Shown piece after piece: positions 10,967-22,287 of a DNA stretch of 64,000 nucleotides. The position numbers were made by a program, and so were the translations under genes. Origin of the DNA: Megaustenia siamemsis (lineage: Eukaryota > Mollusca > Gastropoda > Stylommatophora > Ariophantidae); NCBI GenBank assembly GCA_032433765.1, contig JAVIAB010000047.1:15371107-15435106 (forward strand), read 5' to 3'. Position 1 is the first letter of the stretch. Every line of letters begins with the position of its first letter. The notes below the pieces were generated by a model, which did no database searches, had not been told where the DNA came from, and saw nothing but the letters and a program-made list of their open reading frames with translations.

Positions 10967-11490
10967 ATCATCATCAAGTGCCATGCCTGCTGGCGTAGGT
11001 GATCATGTCTCTCCACAACTTTCGATCTCGGCAGATATTTATCATTTCTGTTGTTGACATTCTGCCAAGCCATTCTCTTAAGCTGTCTTGTATCTTTTCT
11101 ATTTTCTTCCTTCTATCTCTCCGTCCCACAATTTTCCAGTTGTTACAATATTGATTGTTTCCTCCTAATATTGGAAATTAGCTATCTTTTTGCTTTGGCC
11201 TCTATCAGAAAGTTTCCATCGGCATTCTTAGCTGTCCATGGTATTCTCAACATTCTTCTGTAAACGTACATTTCTACAGCCTCCAATGATTAAATTGTCC
11301 GTAGTCCTATTGTCCATGATTCATATTCACATGTTAAGACTGGCTCTATACAACATCTAAGAATTATTTTCTTGTATGCATTGTCAAAAATGGATTGCAC
11401 AGTATCTTCCTCATTTTTTGGAAAGCTGCTTTTGCCTGAGCTGTTCTGCTTCTCATGTCTGTTGTACGTCTACCCTCTGAGGTAGATATT
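10967..11490 (-). mobile_element. LINE-B 3' fragment
   Basis: Begins ATCATCATCAAGTGCCATGC, the complement of the family's 3' end. It runs back through the regions coding for an FYRR...LRIPW block and a YGCESWTI block. The reading frame is broken. Related copies are near 28 kb, 31 kb, 34 kb, 48 kb and 57 kb. Confidence 0.8.
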
Positions 11491-11689
11491 GTCATATATA
11501 AGGTTGAAGGTTTATGGATATAGCCATATTAATAAATATATATTATTTTTAATATTCAAACTAAATTGTCATATTGAAATTGAAATAAGCAGCTGGGCGG
11601 TGCTTCGGGGTAGAAGTCGGAGTAACCTAGTAAAACAAAATAGAGAAGAAATAAAAGTTATATGGGAGACGCCCTAGATTAACTCTTTC

Positions 11690-11960
11690 CGTATGTTCTG
11701 CCGCACAGTGCGTCACTCTCAATTTGGTTAGTGTCAACCGTCATCAAATCCTATTTTTGTTACATGTCTTGTATCATCTTGGTATTGGTGAAATATAATG
11801 CCTTGTTCAATTATCTAACAATTCAAATATAATATGTTATATGTTAGATAAATAGAAATATGTAGATTGATTCTTAAAACCATGAAACATTTTGTCTCTG
11901 AAATCTCTTCCGTTACATTGATAAAAAGCTTCCGTACAGAAAAAGTTAATAGTTAGTGAA
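11690..11960 (-). mobile_element. interspersed repeat R3, copy 1
   Basis: ACATGTCTTGTATCATCTTG followed by GTATTGGTGAAAT is the exact reverse complement of a stretch near 62315-62355. Similarity continues on both sides for about 250 bp. The family is not recognised. Confidence 0.65.
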
Positions 11961-12081
11961 ATAGACTATTCTCTTCTATTCTGTTCTACCCACAGCCGCC
12001 TTTAGATTTTTATTGAAAGAGAATTCTTCGACAGCTACCAACTAGCGTGACGTTCTCAGCATTGTGAGCAGGGGCGATTAT

Positions 12082-12341
12082 AAAAAAAAGTAAGTAATGT
12101 ACCCCCGTCACGCCAAGTGGCGTATAGGTAATATGGTGTTAGTGACCATACATTTTACAGACCTTCGGCACATGATTTTTCGGGTAATGAGGTCAGTATT
12201 ACGCCGGTGCCGCTTTACTTTCCCAGAAAAAATCCGGTACCCATTAAAGACTGTGTGAACCAGAAGCCGTCGGTTGGGATCGAACCCTACCTCTTCTCCT
12301 TCGCAGTCCAGCTCACTAACCACTGAGCTATCGTGGCTCCT
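12082..12341 (-). mobile_element. SINE-1 copy with imperfect duplication
   Basis: Reverse full-length copy with the B box visible as GGGATCGAACC and the A box as CCACTGAGCTA. Flanks AGGGGCGATTAT (12070-12081) and AGAGGCGGTTAT (12342-12353) look like a decayed 12-bp target-site duplication. Confidence 0.85.
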
Positions 12342-12353
12342 AGAGGCGGTTAT

Positions 12354-13080
12354 GGAGAGAGTTAAATCAAATGTCTATATCTCCTTTGCTGAACACGTCA
12401 CTGTAGTTGAAGAGTTTCCCTTTTTAATTTTCTGCTCGCGGGCCATAGAAATCTATAGTTGGATGTATTCCATGCAATGAATCGATTTCACTGCATTTGG
12501 GAATTCCCTATATCCGCTTCAACCTGATGTCACAGCATTGCGCAGAAACGCGTTGGGAAATTCTGTTAACAAGGTCGATCTCCGTGCATGCCTTAACCGG
12601 CTGTACAGGTGACGATTCCAAACGTCTTCCACCGAAAATAGAAAGCACAGTAACGGTGGGTTCGGTTAGTCTAGTCTCTAAAAACGGATATCAAGGAATT
12701 TAATAAGTAAATAACAGTGGCTTGATGTGGTGCAGATCTTGTCACATATAAGTGTATCTTAGATCATAGAAGAATACCGGTGCTAACACTGCCTGAGATA
12801 TCCAAACGTCGATAACGTGACGGGAATAATTTATTTCACGTTTTGTGCGGCTAGTTCTCGTCACGATAGTGCGTTTTTTTCGTGACTAGCATTCTGGGTA
12901 ATTAATGTTGTGAGGGTCAAGGTGATTTAACGCTTTGACGGTAGATTTATTTTGTTGCTTTGGGCAGAATTATCGGCCTTGGATTTGTCATTTATAAAAT
13001 TAAGGTCATCAAGTTGAAACTTAATGTTTCAGTTTGTTTCCAACAGTTTCTAACAGTTGTTTCCAATTAATACTTGTGAA
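12354..13080. other. no recognisable feature
   Basis: Moderately AT-rich DNA with short open frames that lack known motifs. No repeat with another part of the window was noticed. Confidence 0.45.
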
Positions 13081-13084
13081 TGTA

Positions 13085-13093
13085 CTGTAGTTA

Positions 13094-13146
<53 letters not shown>

Positions 13147-13217
13147 TTGGTAGCGGCTGTAGTAGTGGTAGTGGTGGTAGTGGCGGTAGCAGTGGCAGTA
13201 GCAGTAGCAGTAGCAGC

Positions 13218-13258
<41 letters not shown>

Positions 13259-13269
13259 CGGTGATAGTG

Positions 13270-13312
<43 letters not shown>

Positions 13313-13420
13313 CGGTAATAGTGGTAGCAATAGTAGTAGTAACAAGAGTAAACGTAGCAATAGTAGTAGTAGCGGTAATAGAGGTAGCAATAGTGATAGT
13401 AGTAAAAATAGTTGTTTCTT
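13085..13420. repeat. second (AGT)n tract
   Basis: AGT triplets with GGT, GGC and GCAGT variants, the same motif as 479-2162. It directly abuts the LINE-A fragment that follows. Confidence 0.93.
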
Positions 13421-13868
13421 TTGATGGTTTTTAAGAGTTCCCTTTTTGTGCTAGCCTCTTTAAGAATGTCCTCGTTGATCTTTATTATCTGTCCATGGAA
13501 CTTTGAACATTCTTCTGAGAAATTCCATTTCTGTGACCTCTAGTCGTCTTTTCATTTGTTTATCTACTGTCCATAATTCGCTTCTATATGTCAGAATTGG
13601 TTCTATATAGCACCAATCAACTCTCTGTCTCACTTCTGTTGACATTGGCTTATTGCATAAGACGTGTTTCATTTTCTAAAATGCTATTCTGACCAGAGAT
13701 ATTCTCCTTTTTATTTCTATGGTGCATCTTCCATCTGGTGTTATTATTGTGACCAAGTATTTGACTCTTTGCACTTGTTTCAGATTTGTCCTGTTTATTT
13801 TATGCTGCGTGCTGTCCATGAGAACATTAAACAACATAAAAGAAGTGCTGTTAACGGAGCACAACAAT
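13421..13868 (-). mobile_element. LINE-A internal fragment
   Basis: On the minus strand it reads VKYLVTIITPDGRCTIEIKR, then a break, then RVDWCYIEPILTYRSELWTV, MKRRLEVTEMEFLRRMFKVP and W. This is the thumb/connection region after the reverse transcriptase core. A frameshift near 13674 separates the two halves. The 3' terminus is missing. Confidence 0.78.
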
Positions 13869-13984
13869 ATGGGTTAATTAGGCAGAATAATAATATCGGG
13901 ACATAAAAGCTTCCAACCGTGGGATTTGAATGGAAGCGTTAGGTGACACGTTGTTGTTACCCATGGAGCGATGATCAGTTTATT

Positions 13985-15330
13985 TGAACTTTCGGGGCGG
14001 CCAAGATTAATTTATTTGAAGGTAGCGGGTGGCCAAGATTAATTTCTTTTTAAAGAAGGGGGCGGCCAAGATTTATTTATTTGAAGGTAGCGGGTGGCCA
14101 AGATTAATTTCTTTGAAGGTAGTGGGTGGCCAAGATTAATTTATTTGAAAGAAGGGGGCGGCCAAGATTAATTTATTTGAAAGAAGGGGCGGCCAAGATT
14201 AGTTTATTTAAAAGCAGGGGCGGCCAAGATTAATTTATTTGAAAGAAAGGGACGGCCAAGATTAATTTTATTTGAAAGCAAGGGGCAGCCAAGATTAATT
14301 TATTTGAAGGTAGTGGGTGGCAAAGATTAATTTATTTGAAAGAAAGGGACGGCCAAGATTAATTTATTTGAAGATAGTGGGTGGCAAAGATTAATTTATT
14401 TGAAAGAAGGGGGCGGCCAAGATTTATTTATTTGAAGGTAGCGGGTGGCCAAGATTAATTTCTTTGAAGGTAGTGGGTGGCCAAGATTAATTTATTTGAA
14501 AGAAGGGGGCGGCCAAGATTAATTTATTTGAAAGAAGGGGCGGCCAAGATTAGTTTATTTAAAAGCAGGGGCGGCCAAGATTAATTTATTTGAAAGAAAG
14601 GGACGGCCAAGATTAATTTTATTTGAAAGAAAGGGGCAGCCAAGATTAATTTATTTGAAGGTAGTGGGTGGCAAAGATTAATTTATTTGAAAGAAAGGGA
14701 CGGCCAAGATTTATTTATTTGAAGGTAGCGGGTGGCCAAGATTAATTTCTTTGAAGGTAGTGGGTGGCCAAGATTAATTTATTTGAAAGAAGGGGGCGGC
14801 CAAGATTAATTTATTTGAAAGAAGGGGCGGCCAAGATTAGTTTATTTAAAAGCAGGGGCGGCCAAGATTAATTTATTTGAAAGAAAGGGACGGCCAAGAT
14901 TAATTTTATTTGAAAGAAAGGGGCAGCCAAGATTAATTTATTTGAAGGTAGTGGGTGGCAAAGATTAATTTATTTGAAAGAAAGGGACGGCCAAGATTAA
15001 TTTATTTGAAGGTAGTGGGTGGCAAAGATTAATTTATTTGAAAGAAGGGGGCGGTCAAGATTAATTTATTTGAAGGTAGTGGGTGGCAAAGATTAATTTA
15101 TTTGAAAGACGTGGGCGGCCAAGATTAATTTATTTGAAGGTAGTGGGCGGCCAAGATTAATTTATTTGAAGGTAGTGGGCGGCCAAGATTAATTTATTTG
15201 AAGGTAGTTGGCGTCCAAGATTAATTTATTTAAAAGAAGGGGATGACCAAGATCAATTTATTTGAAAGAAGATCAATTTATTTGAAAGAAGGGGATGACC
15301 AAGATCAATTTATTTGAAAGAAGGGCCGAC
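13985..15330. repeat. about 29-bp satellite with higher-order repeats
   Basis: More than 40 units built on GGCCAAGATTAATTTATTTG plus a variable AAAGAAGGGG, AAGGTAGTGG or AAAGCAGGGG segment. Marker variants recur in the same order: AAGATTTATTTATTTG near 14071, 14422 and 14709, and GATTAGTTTATT near 14198, 14549 and 14836. The larger units are therefore about 351 and 287 bp. The last units shift to GACCAAGATCAATTT. Confidence 0.92.
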
Positions 15331-15379
15331 AGTATAAGTTAATATGAACTATAGAAGTAATGAAGATACATTTATTCAA

Positions 15380-16200
15380 ATTATGGGGATATCAGATTCA
15401 GTTATTTGGCTCTGCTACAAACACCACCATAAATGGAGTAGGGGTTTTCTTGAGGCTGAATAACGAGGAAGAGATTACCAAGTCAATAGATATTGGGAAA
15501 TTCTCAAAGAACTATAAAGCAGAAACTTAAGTCCTCAAAAACGCTGCAAAACTGGCTATCCAACACAAAAATATCATGCACAAGAAATTGGTGTTACTGA
15601 CCGATGCACTGTCAGTATTATCAGCTCTAAAAGCCCTAAGAACAATTAACTAGATGACTTGAGAACAACCCTAGACTAACTGTGCAATAACTTCCAGAGA
15701 GTAGTCATTCAGTAGATACCATCACACTGTAATATACACGGGAACGAACGCACAGACAAATTAGCTAAGGAGGAAGGGAGATTACCACAAGAGAACCATC
15801 TGGTCAGCTACGATGAAGCCAAATCCATCATCAAAGGCCAGTACCATGAAAAATGGAAATAAGAACACCAAACGAGAGGGATGGATACCTCCAACTATCA
15901 AGGAGGGATCAAGTCATCATACTTCGCCTACGCACTGGCCACAACAGAATAAGAAACCACATGTTCACCAAACTCCAAATAGGAACTACCAGCCAATGCC
16001 ACTGTACACTGGACAATATGACTACAAAACATGTTCTACAGGATTGCCCCCAGCACACAGACCTGAGAAGGACAATGTGGTCCACACCCACCTCCCTGGA
16101 AGAGAATACGGGGCAACTGAATCACTTAAACAGACAGCTGACCATGAGAGAGTTCCGAGTCTTAGTCTCAATGAGCCGTGATCGCAGAAGTTTATTTGAA
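15380..16200 (+). mobile_element. LINE-G C-terminal region with RNase H
   Basis: Broken frames read LTDALSVLSALK, then an IPSHC...GNERTDKLAKEEGR motif (RNase H), then LSRRDQVIILRLRTGHNRI, TSQCHCTLDNMTTKHVLQDC and PQHTDLR. The spaced Cys and His of the last part fit the zinc-binding C-terminus of this LINE type. The same family is at 5371-5800 on the other strand. Stops and frame changes make it a pseudogene. It separates two satellites. Confidence 0.8.
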
Positions 16201-16224
16201 TGACGAAGACAATGAGGATAGTTC

Positions 16225-18822
16225 TTTGATAGAAGGGGGCGTTGAAGATAGTTTTACCTGTGTGAATGGGGCGTTGAAGATAGTTTTACCTGTGTGAATG
16301 GGGCGTTGAAGATAGTTTTACCTGTGTGAATGGGGCGTTGAAGATAGTTTTATCTGTGTGAATGGGGCGTTGAAGATAGTTTTACCTGTGTGAATGGGGC
16401 GTTGAAGATAGTTTTATCTGTGTGAATGGGGCGTTGAAGATAGTTTTATCTGTGTGAATGGGGCGTTGAAGATAGTTTTATCTGTGTGAATGGGGCGTTG
16501 AAGATAGTTTTACCTGTGTGAATGGGGCGTTGAAGATAGTTTTATCTGTGTGAATGGGGCGTTGAAGATAGTTTTACCTGTGTGAATGGGGCGTTGAAGA
16601 TAGTTTTATCTGTGTGAATGGGGCGTTGAAGAAAGTTTTATCTGTGTGAATGGGGCGTTGAAGATAGTTTTACCTGTGTGAATGGGGCGTTGAAGATAGT
16701 TTTATCTGTGTGAATGGGGCGTTGAAGAAAGTTTTACCTGTGTGAATGGGGCGTTGAAGATAGTTTTATCTGTGTGAATGGGGCGTTGAAGAAAGTTTTA
16801 CCTGTGTGAATGGGGCGTTGAAGATAGTTTTATCTGTGTGAATGGGGCGTTGAAGATAGTTTTACCTGTGTGAATGGGGCGTTGAAGATAGTTGTACCTG
16901 TGTGAAGGGGGCGTTGAAGATAGTTTTATCTGTGTGAATGGGGCGTTGAAGATAGTTTTACCTGTGTGAATGGGGCGTTGAAGATAGTTTTATCTGTGTG
17001 AATGGATCGTTGAAGATAGTTTTATCTGTGTGAATGGGGCGTTGAAGAAAGTTTTATCTGTGTGAATGGGGCGTTGAAGATAGTTTTATCTGTGTGAATG
17101 GGGCGTTGAAGATAGTTTTATCTGTGTGAATGGGGCGTTGAAGAAAGTTTTATCTGTGTGAATGGGGCGTTGAAGATAGTTTTACCTGTGTGAATGGGGC
17201 GTTGAAGATAGTTTTATCTGTGTGAATGGGGCGTTGAAGAAAGTTTTACCTGTGTGAATGGGGCGTTGAAGATAGTTTTATCTGTCTGAATGGGGCGTTG
17301 AAGAAAGTTTTACCTGTGTGAATGGGGCGTTGAAGATAGTTTTATCTGTGTGAATGGGGCGTTGAAGATAGTTTTACCTGTGTGAATGGGGCGTTGAAGA
17401 TAGTTTTACCTGTGTGAATGGGGCGTTGAAGATAGTTTTATCTGTGTGAATGGGGCGTTGAAGATAGTTTTACCTGTGTGAATGGGGCGTTGAAGAAAGT
17501 TTTACCTGTGTGAATGGGGCGTTGAAGATAGTTTTATCTGTGTGAATGGGGCGTTGAAGATAGTTTTACCTGTGTGAATGGGGCGTTGAAGATAGTTTTA
17601 CCTGTGTGAATGGGGCGTTGAAGATAGTTTTATCTGTGTGAATGGGGCGTTGAAGATAGTTTTACCTGTGTGAATGGGGCGTTGAAGATAGTTTTATCTG
17701 TGTGAATGGGGCGTTGAAGATAGTTTTCTCTGTGTGAATGGGGCGTTGAAGATAGTTTTACCTGTGTGAATGGGGCGTTGAAGATAGTTTTATCTGTGTG
17801 AATGGGGCGTTGAAGATAGTTTTACCTGTGTGAATGGGGCGTTGAAGATAGTTTTACCTGTGTGAATGGGGCGTTGAAGATAGTTTTACCTGTGTGAATG
17901 GGGCGTTGAAGATAGTTTTACCTGTGTGAATGGGGCGTTGAAGATAGTTTTACCTGTGTGAATGGGGCGTTGAAGATAGTTTTACCTGTGTGAATGGGGC
18001 GTTGAATATAGTTTTATCTGAGTGTAGGGGCGTTGAAGATAGTTTTATCTGCGTGAAGGGAGCGTTGAAGATAGTTTTATCTGTGTGAAGGGGATGTTGA
18101 AGATAGTTTTATCTTTTAGAAGGGGGCGTTGAAGATAGTTTTATCTGTGTGAAGGGGGCGTTGAAGATAGTTTTATCTGTGTGAAGGGGGATTTGAAGAT
18201 AGTTTTATCTGTGTGAAGGGGGCGTTGAAGATAGTTTTATCTGTGTGAAGGGGGCGTTGAAGATAGTTTTATCTGTGTGAAGGGGGCGTTGAAGATAGTT
18301 TTATCTGTGTGAAGGGGGCGTTGAAGATAGTTTTATCTGTGTGAAGGGGGCGTTGAAGATAGTTTTGTCTGTGTGAAGGGGGCGTTGAAGATAGTTTTAT
18401 CTGTGTGAAGGGGGCGTTGAAGATAGTTTTATCTGTGTGAAGGGGGCGTTGAAGATAGTTTTATCTATGTGAAGGGAGCGTTGAAGATAGTTTTATCTGT
18501 GTGAAGGGGGCGTTGAAGATAGTTTTATCTGTGTGAAGGGGGCGTTGAAGATAGTTTTATCTGTGTGAAGGGGGCGTTGAAGATAGTTTTATCTGTGTGA
18601 AGGGGGCGTTGAAGATAGTTTTATCTGTGTGAAGGGGGCGTTGAAGATAGTTTTATCTGTGTGAAGGGGGCGTTGAAGATAGTTTTATCTGTGTGAAGGG
18701 GGCGTTGAAGATAGTTTTATCTGTGTGAATGGGGCTTTGAAGATAGTTTTATCTGTGTGAAGGGGGCGTTGAAGATAGTTTTATCTGTGTGAAGGGGGCG
18801 TTGAAGATAGTTTTATCTGTGC
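16225..18822. repeat. 32-bp satellite, about 80 copies
   Basis: Unit GTTGAAGATAGTTTTATCTG plus TGTGAATGGGGC. Two domains are clear. Up to about 18010 units end GAATGGGGC and mix TACCTG with TATCTG. After that they mostly end GAAGGGGGC and almost all carry TATCTG. Degenerate units near 18010-18130 mark the junction. Confidence 0.95.
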
Positions 18823-18862
18823 TGTCAGATTTATTTTTTCCCTTTCACTGACGGAGAACAAA

Positions 18863-19115
18863 TAGCCGCGATAGCTCAGTGGCTAGTGAACTGGACTACA
18901 AAGGACAAGAGGTAGGGTTCGATCGCAATCGACGGCTTCCGAGTTCACCCAGCCTTAAATGGGTTCCGGATTTTTTTCTGGGAAGTAAAGCAGCACGGGC
19001 GTAATACTGACCACATTACCCCAAAAATCATGTTCTGAAGGTCTGTAAAATATAGGGTCACTAACGCCATATTTCCCTATACGCCACTTGGCGTGACGGG
19101 GGTATTTTACTTTTT
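18863..19115 (+). mobile_element. SINE-1 copy
   Basis: Forward, nearly full-length copy with the A box TAGCTCAGTGGCTAGTGAAC and a B box in GGGTTCGATCG. Ends CACTTGGCGTGACGGGGGTA and a T-rich tail. I found no clear target-site duplication. It lies just beyond the 32-bp satellite. Confidence 0.87.
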
Positions 19116-19119
19116 ACTT

Positions 19120-19670
19120 CTAAGACCCGTAGCTGCGCTCTCTTTAATGATTGTTCTACGCAGAACCTCATCTCAACTCATCGTTTTCTTGTACCTTCTG
19201 GTCTCAATATAAGAGCCTTCAGAGATAGTCTTCTAACGTCCATTCTGTAAATGTCACCGGCAGCTGTTACAAAAGTATGAGCGCAGTAAAAATGTTGCCA
19301 GAGAAGGATCGATATCATATCTCGGCTTGATTACACAGATGACTTCAAAATTGTTCAGGAAAATTACTATCGAAATGTACAGTAGTCTACATACAGGCAG
19401 GGCTTGAGACAATTTGATTATTAAGGAGGGCAAACTATATTTTCTACAGCTTCTAGAGTCCGGCTCTACTCACAGAATCGACAGCATTTGTGAAATGAGC
19501 AAAGGCAGTAGAGAGAATCTTCTCTTCACGTGTGCATTGTTGATGGGGGTGGACTCAGTCTATCAACTCTGATGACAGGATAAGTGTGTGGCCGGCGCTA
19601 ATCAATATTCTGTTGTCGCCGTTTACACGCTCCCTTTGGTTACAGGCCACAATCAAGAGGTTTTCCATCC
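19120..19670. other. no recognisable feature
   Basis: Unique-looking sequence without coding motifs or repeats found elsewhere in the window. Confidence 0.45.
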
Positions 19671-19675
19671 TGTTA

Positions 19676-19988
19676 CATGATCTACTGAGTTAAGTGCTCT
19701 GTACACACTGTGAGCTGTGCGTTTCATCCGTTTTGATCGTGTTTCGATATTTCGATTGTTTACGACGAATGATGATATCGTATGACAAGGAGCAGATGGC
19801 TGTGTTCACTTTCTATGCGATTTCGCCTTATGTCTTTTGGCGTGTGCTGAGACTACTATGTTGGGGACTACAGCTACCTTTCTTTGTTTGGGAGATGAAA
19901 TAGTAACTCGGATGATTCCACTGGCACGGGCAGTTGAGCAATTATGGATTTTAATTCGTTTGCAGTGATACCGGGGCCTTCCATAAGC
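19676..19988 (+). mobile_element. interspersed repeat R1, copy 1 (5'-truncated)
   Basis: Starts at CTACTGAGTTAAGTG and ends at GATACCGGGGCCTTCCATAA. It shares almost every block with 43366-43700, 51222-52305 and 62652-63068. The fixed 3' end and variable 5' end suggest a non-autonomous retroposed element. No coding motif recognised. Confidence 0.72.
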
Positions 19989-20272
19989 ATAACCAAGAGG
20001 CCTTCAGTGTTTTCTGTCCTTTATTATCTCCTTTATTCGTTTCCTGGTGTAATTCATTTGTGCGATCTCTGTCTCAATGTTTCGTCTCTATATGTTCAGG
20101 GGTCTCCCCTGTTTCTTCTTTCTTTGAGGGTTTCATGTGGGAGCTTGTCTGGCAATGTTTTTAGTTGACTTAGGCAGTAGTTAAGGAATATCGTGGTGTA
20201 CAGTTGTGACAACTATAGTGGTAAATGGAGACCCAAATCTTCATTGCGAGACTTTGGCTCTTCCGTTCAAGT

Positions 20273-20735
20273 GCTGTTGGTGCAGGCGTTCATGTCCCGT
20301 GCTGGTTGGTGCAGGCGTTCATGTCCCGTACTGGTTGGTGCAGGTGTTCATGTCCCGTACTGGTTGGTGCAGGCGTTCATGTCCCGTACTGGTTGGTGCA
20401 GGCGTTCATGTCCCGTACTGGTTGGTGCAGGTGTTCATGTCCCGTACTGGTTGGTGCAGGTGTTCATGTCCCGTACTGGTTGGTGCAGGTGTTCATGTCC
20501 CGTACTGGTTGGTGCAGGTGTTCATGTCCCGTACTGGTTGGTGCAGGCGTTCATGTCCCGTACTGGTTGGTGCAGGCGTTCATGTCCCGTACTGGTTGGT
20601 GCAGGCGTTCATGTCCCGTACTGGTTGGTGCAGGCGTTCATGTCCCGTACTGGTTGGTGCAGGCGTTCATGTCCCGTACTCGTTGGTGCAGGCGTTCATG
20701 TCCCGTACTGGTTGGTGCAGGCGTTCATGTCCTTC
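20273..20735. repeat. 29-bp minisatellite related to the LINE-A end
   Basis: About 16 units of GTTGGTGCAGGCGTTCATGT plus CCCGTACTG. Because 29 is not a multiple of three, all three forward frames stay open through it. The unit aligns with the terminal segment of LINE-A (CCATACCGGTTGGCG...GGCGATCATGTCC), and the last unit runs directly into LINE-A sequence. Confidence 0.93.
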
Positions 20736-20806
20736 CACAATTCTCTGTCCATAGTGCGTCTTATCAATTCGGTTGTTAACTGTTTACCGTACAACGACAC
20801 CAACCA
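20715..20806 (-). mobile_element. LINE-A 3' remnant next to its satellite
   Basis: CATGTCCTTCCACAATTCTC, then CCATAGTGCGTCTTATCAAT and GGTTGTTAACTGTTTACC. This matches the minus-strand LINE-A copies at 42720-42800 and 46460-46530. Confidence 0.7.
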
Positions 20807-20810
20807 TATT

Positions 20811-21246
20811 TTGGAAGTCTTTACGGTACCACTGACAGATTATGTTTACCTTCTCCACTTATCTCTATCGTCAGTCATTGTTTGGAAGTCTTTGCGGTAC
20901 CACTGACATACTTTGTTTACCTTCTCCACTTATCTCTATCGTCAGTCATTGTTTGGAAGTCTTTGCGGTACCACTGACATACTTTGTTTACCTTCTCCAC
21001 TTATCTCTATCGTCAGTCATTGTTTGGAAGTCTTTACGGTACCACTGACATACTTTGTTTACCTTCTCTACTTGTCTCTATCGTCAGTCATTGTTTGGGG
21101 GTCTTTGCGGTACCACTGACATACTTTGTTTACCTTCTCCACTTATCTCTATCGTCAGTCATTGTTTGGGGGTCTTTGCGGTACCACTGACATACTTTGT
21201 TTACCTTCTCCACTTATCTCTATCGTCAGTCATTGTTTGGGAGTCT
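20811..21246. repeat. 71-bp tandem repeat, 6 copies
   Basis: Units begin GGAAGTCTTTGCGGTACCAC and include CATACTTTGTTTACCTTCTC and TATCTCTATCGTCAGTCATT. Later units replace GGAAGTC with GGGGGTC. The first unit starts a few bases after the LINE-A remnant. Confidence 0.92.
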
Positions 21247-22285
21247 AGGCCTGTCCATTTTTTAATGATATCTCTTTCTCTCGTTACCGCACCTTTCACA
21301 TCTCCATAATGGTCCATTTCACCTTGCGTCTCTTCACGATAATCAAACGATCACGTGTACTACGGTTCTGTGTTGTAACCTTTAGCGAACTTTACAAAAG
21401 AAGAGCGTGCCACTATTATTAAAAGGAAAAATTAAAAAATTAAAAATAAATGGTATCACATTCAGCTTTACTGCAGCTTCGCATTTTTATGCCTTAACCC
21501 TCCACTATTATTAAAACCCCGATGCGCAAAGAAGCATCGCTGCCAGTTCGTATCAAATTTATAAATCCTGTTTTGGCAACTTTCCTTCCCCGGATGTTTT
21601 TATTGTCTCTGCCCGTTCCTTGTTATCTCTTGCACTCTGTTGCACTTAAAGGTGTAGCTAGAGCAGAACGAATTGTCTTCCGATTAAAATGACAGTTGTC
21701 CCTAATTAGCGGAAATAGCTTTAAGCCGGAAATAAAAATCCCATAAATAAACACCAGCACAAAAATGGAATTCCAGATTTCAAAACAGAGCCAGTTGGAA
21801 GGAGAAATTTCCGTACTGTTTTCCTCAGTTAATAGCCTGGGATACATTGACTTTGTGGTAAGTGATCACTCACATTTAAAGAATTAAATTTCACGAAACA
21901 ATTTGCGAAAGACCAAAAACATCGGAGAGGAAGGAAAGAATAGAAGAAAGCATTTCGTTCAAACAAGCTGCTGTCAATTGTTGTGTATTAGAAACAAATG
22001 TTGAATGAATTCATAAAGAATTTCGGAAGGAAAAGAGCAACAACAACAAAAATGTAGAACTTTACATTAAGATGGTGACACCAACAAACAAATTCAAACT
22101 AAGCAAAAGAGCATTTCATGGAAAAGAGCGGCAATTGTATTTTTACCAATCGATGGATAGCCCAACGTCTCATATATCGTTTATTCAATCAACTGTTGCC
22201 TTGAAGCGTCTCTTGCAATGTGAGGAATGTGTACTATGATCTGATGTATGTAGATTTGGTATTGTCTGTTATTTTAGCCACTTCC
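21247..22285. other. no recognisable feature, 1 kb
   Basis: AT-rich sequence with no match to other parts of the window and no open frame with a familiar motif. A 74-codon minus-strand frame at 21623-21847 has nothing to support it. Confidence 0.45.
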
Positions 22286-22287
22286 CT

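Noticed and set aside
16225..18822. CRISPR array
   Set aside because: The 32-bp units are directly adjacent with no unique spacers, and the context is animal DNA.
18863..18960. Functional tRNA gene
   Set aside because: A- and B-box-like words are present, but they belong to SINE-1 and no full cloverleaf forms. The same holds for the heads of SINE-2, 3 and 4.
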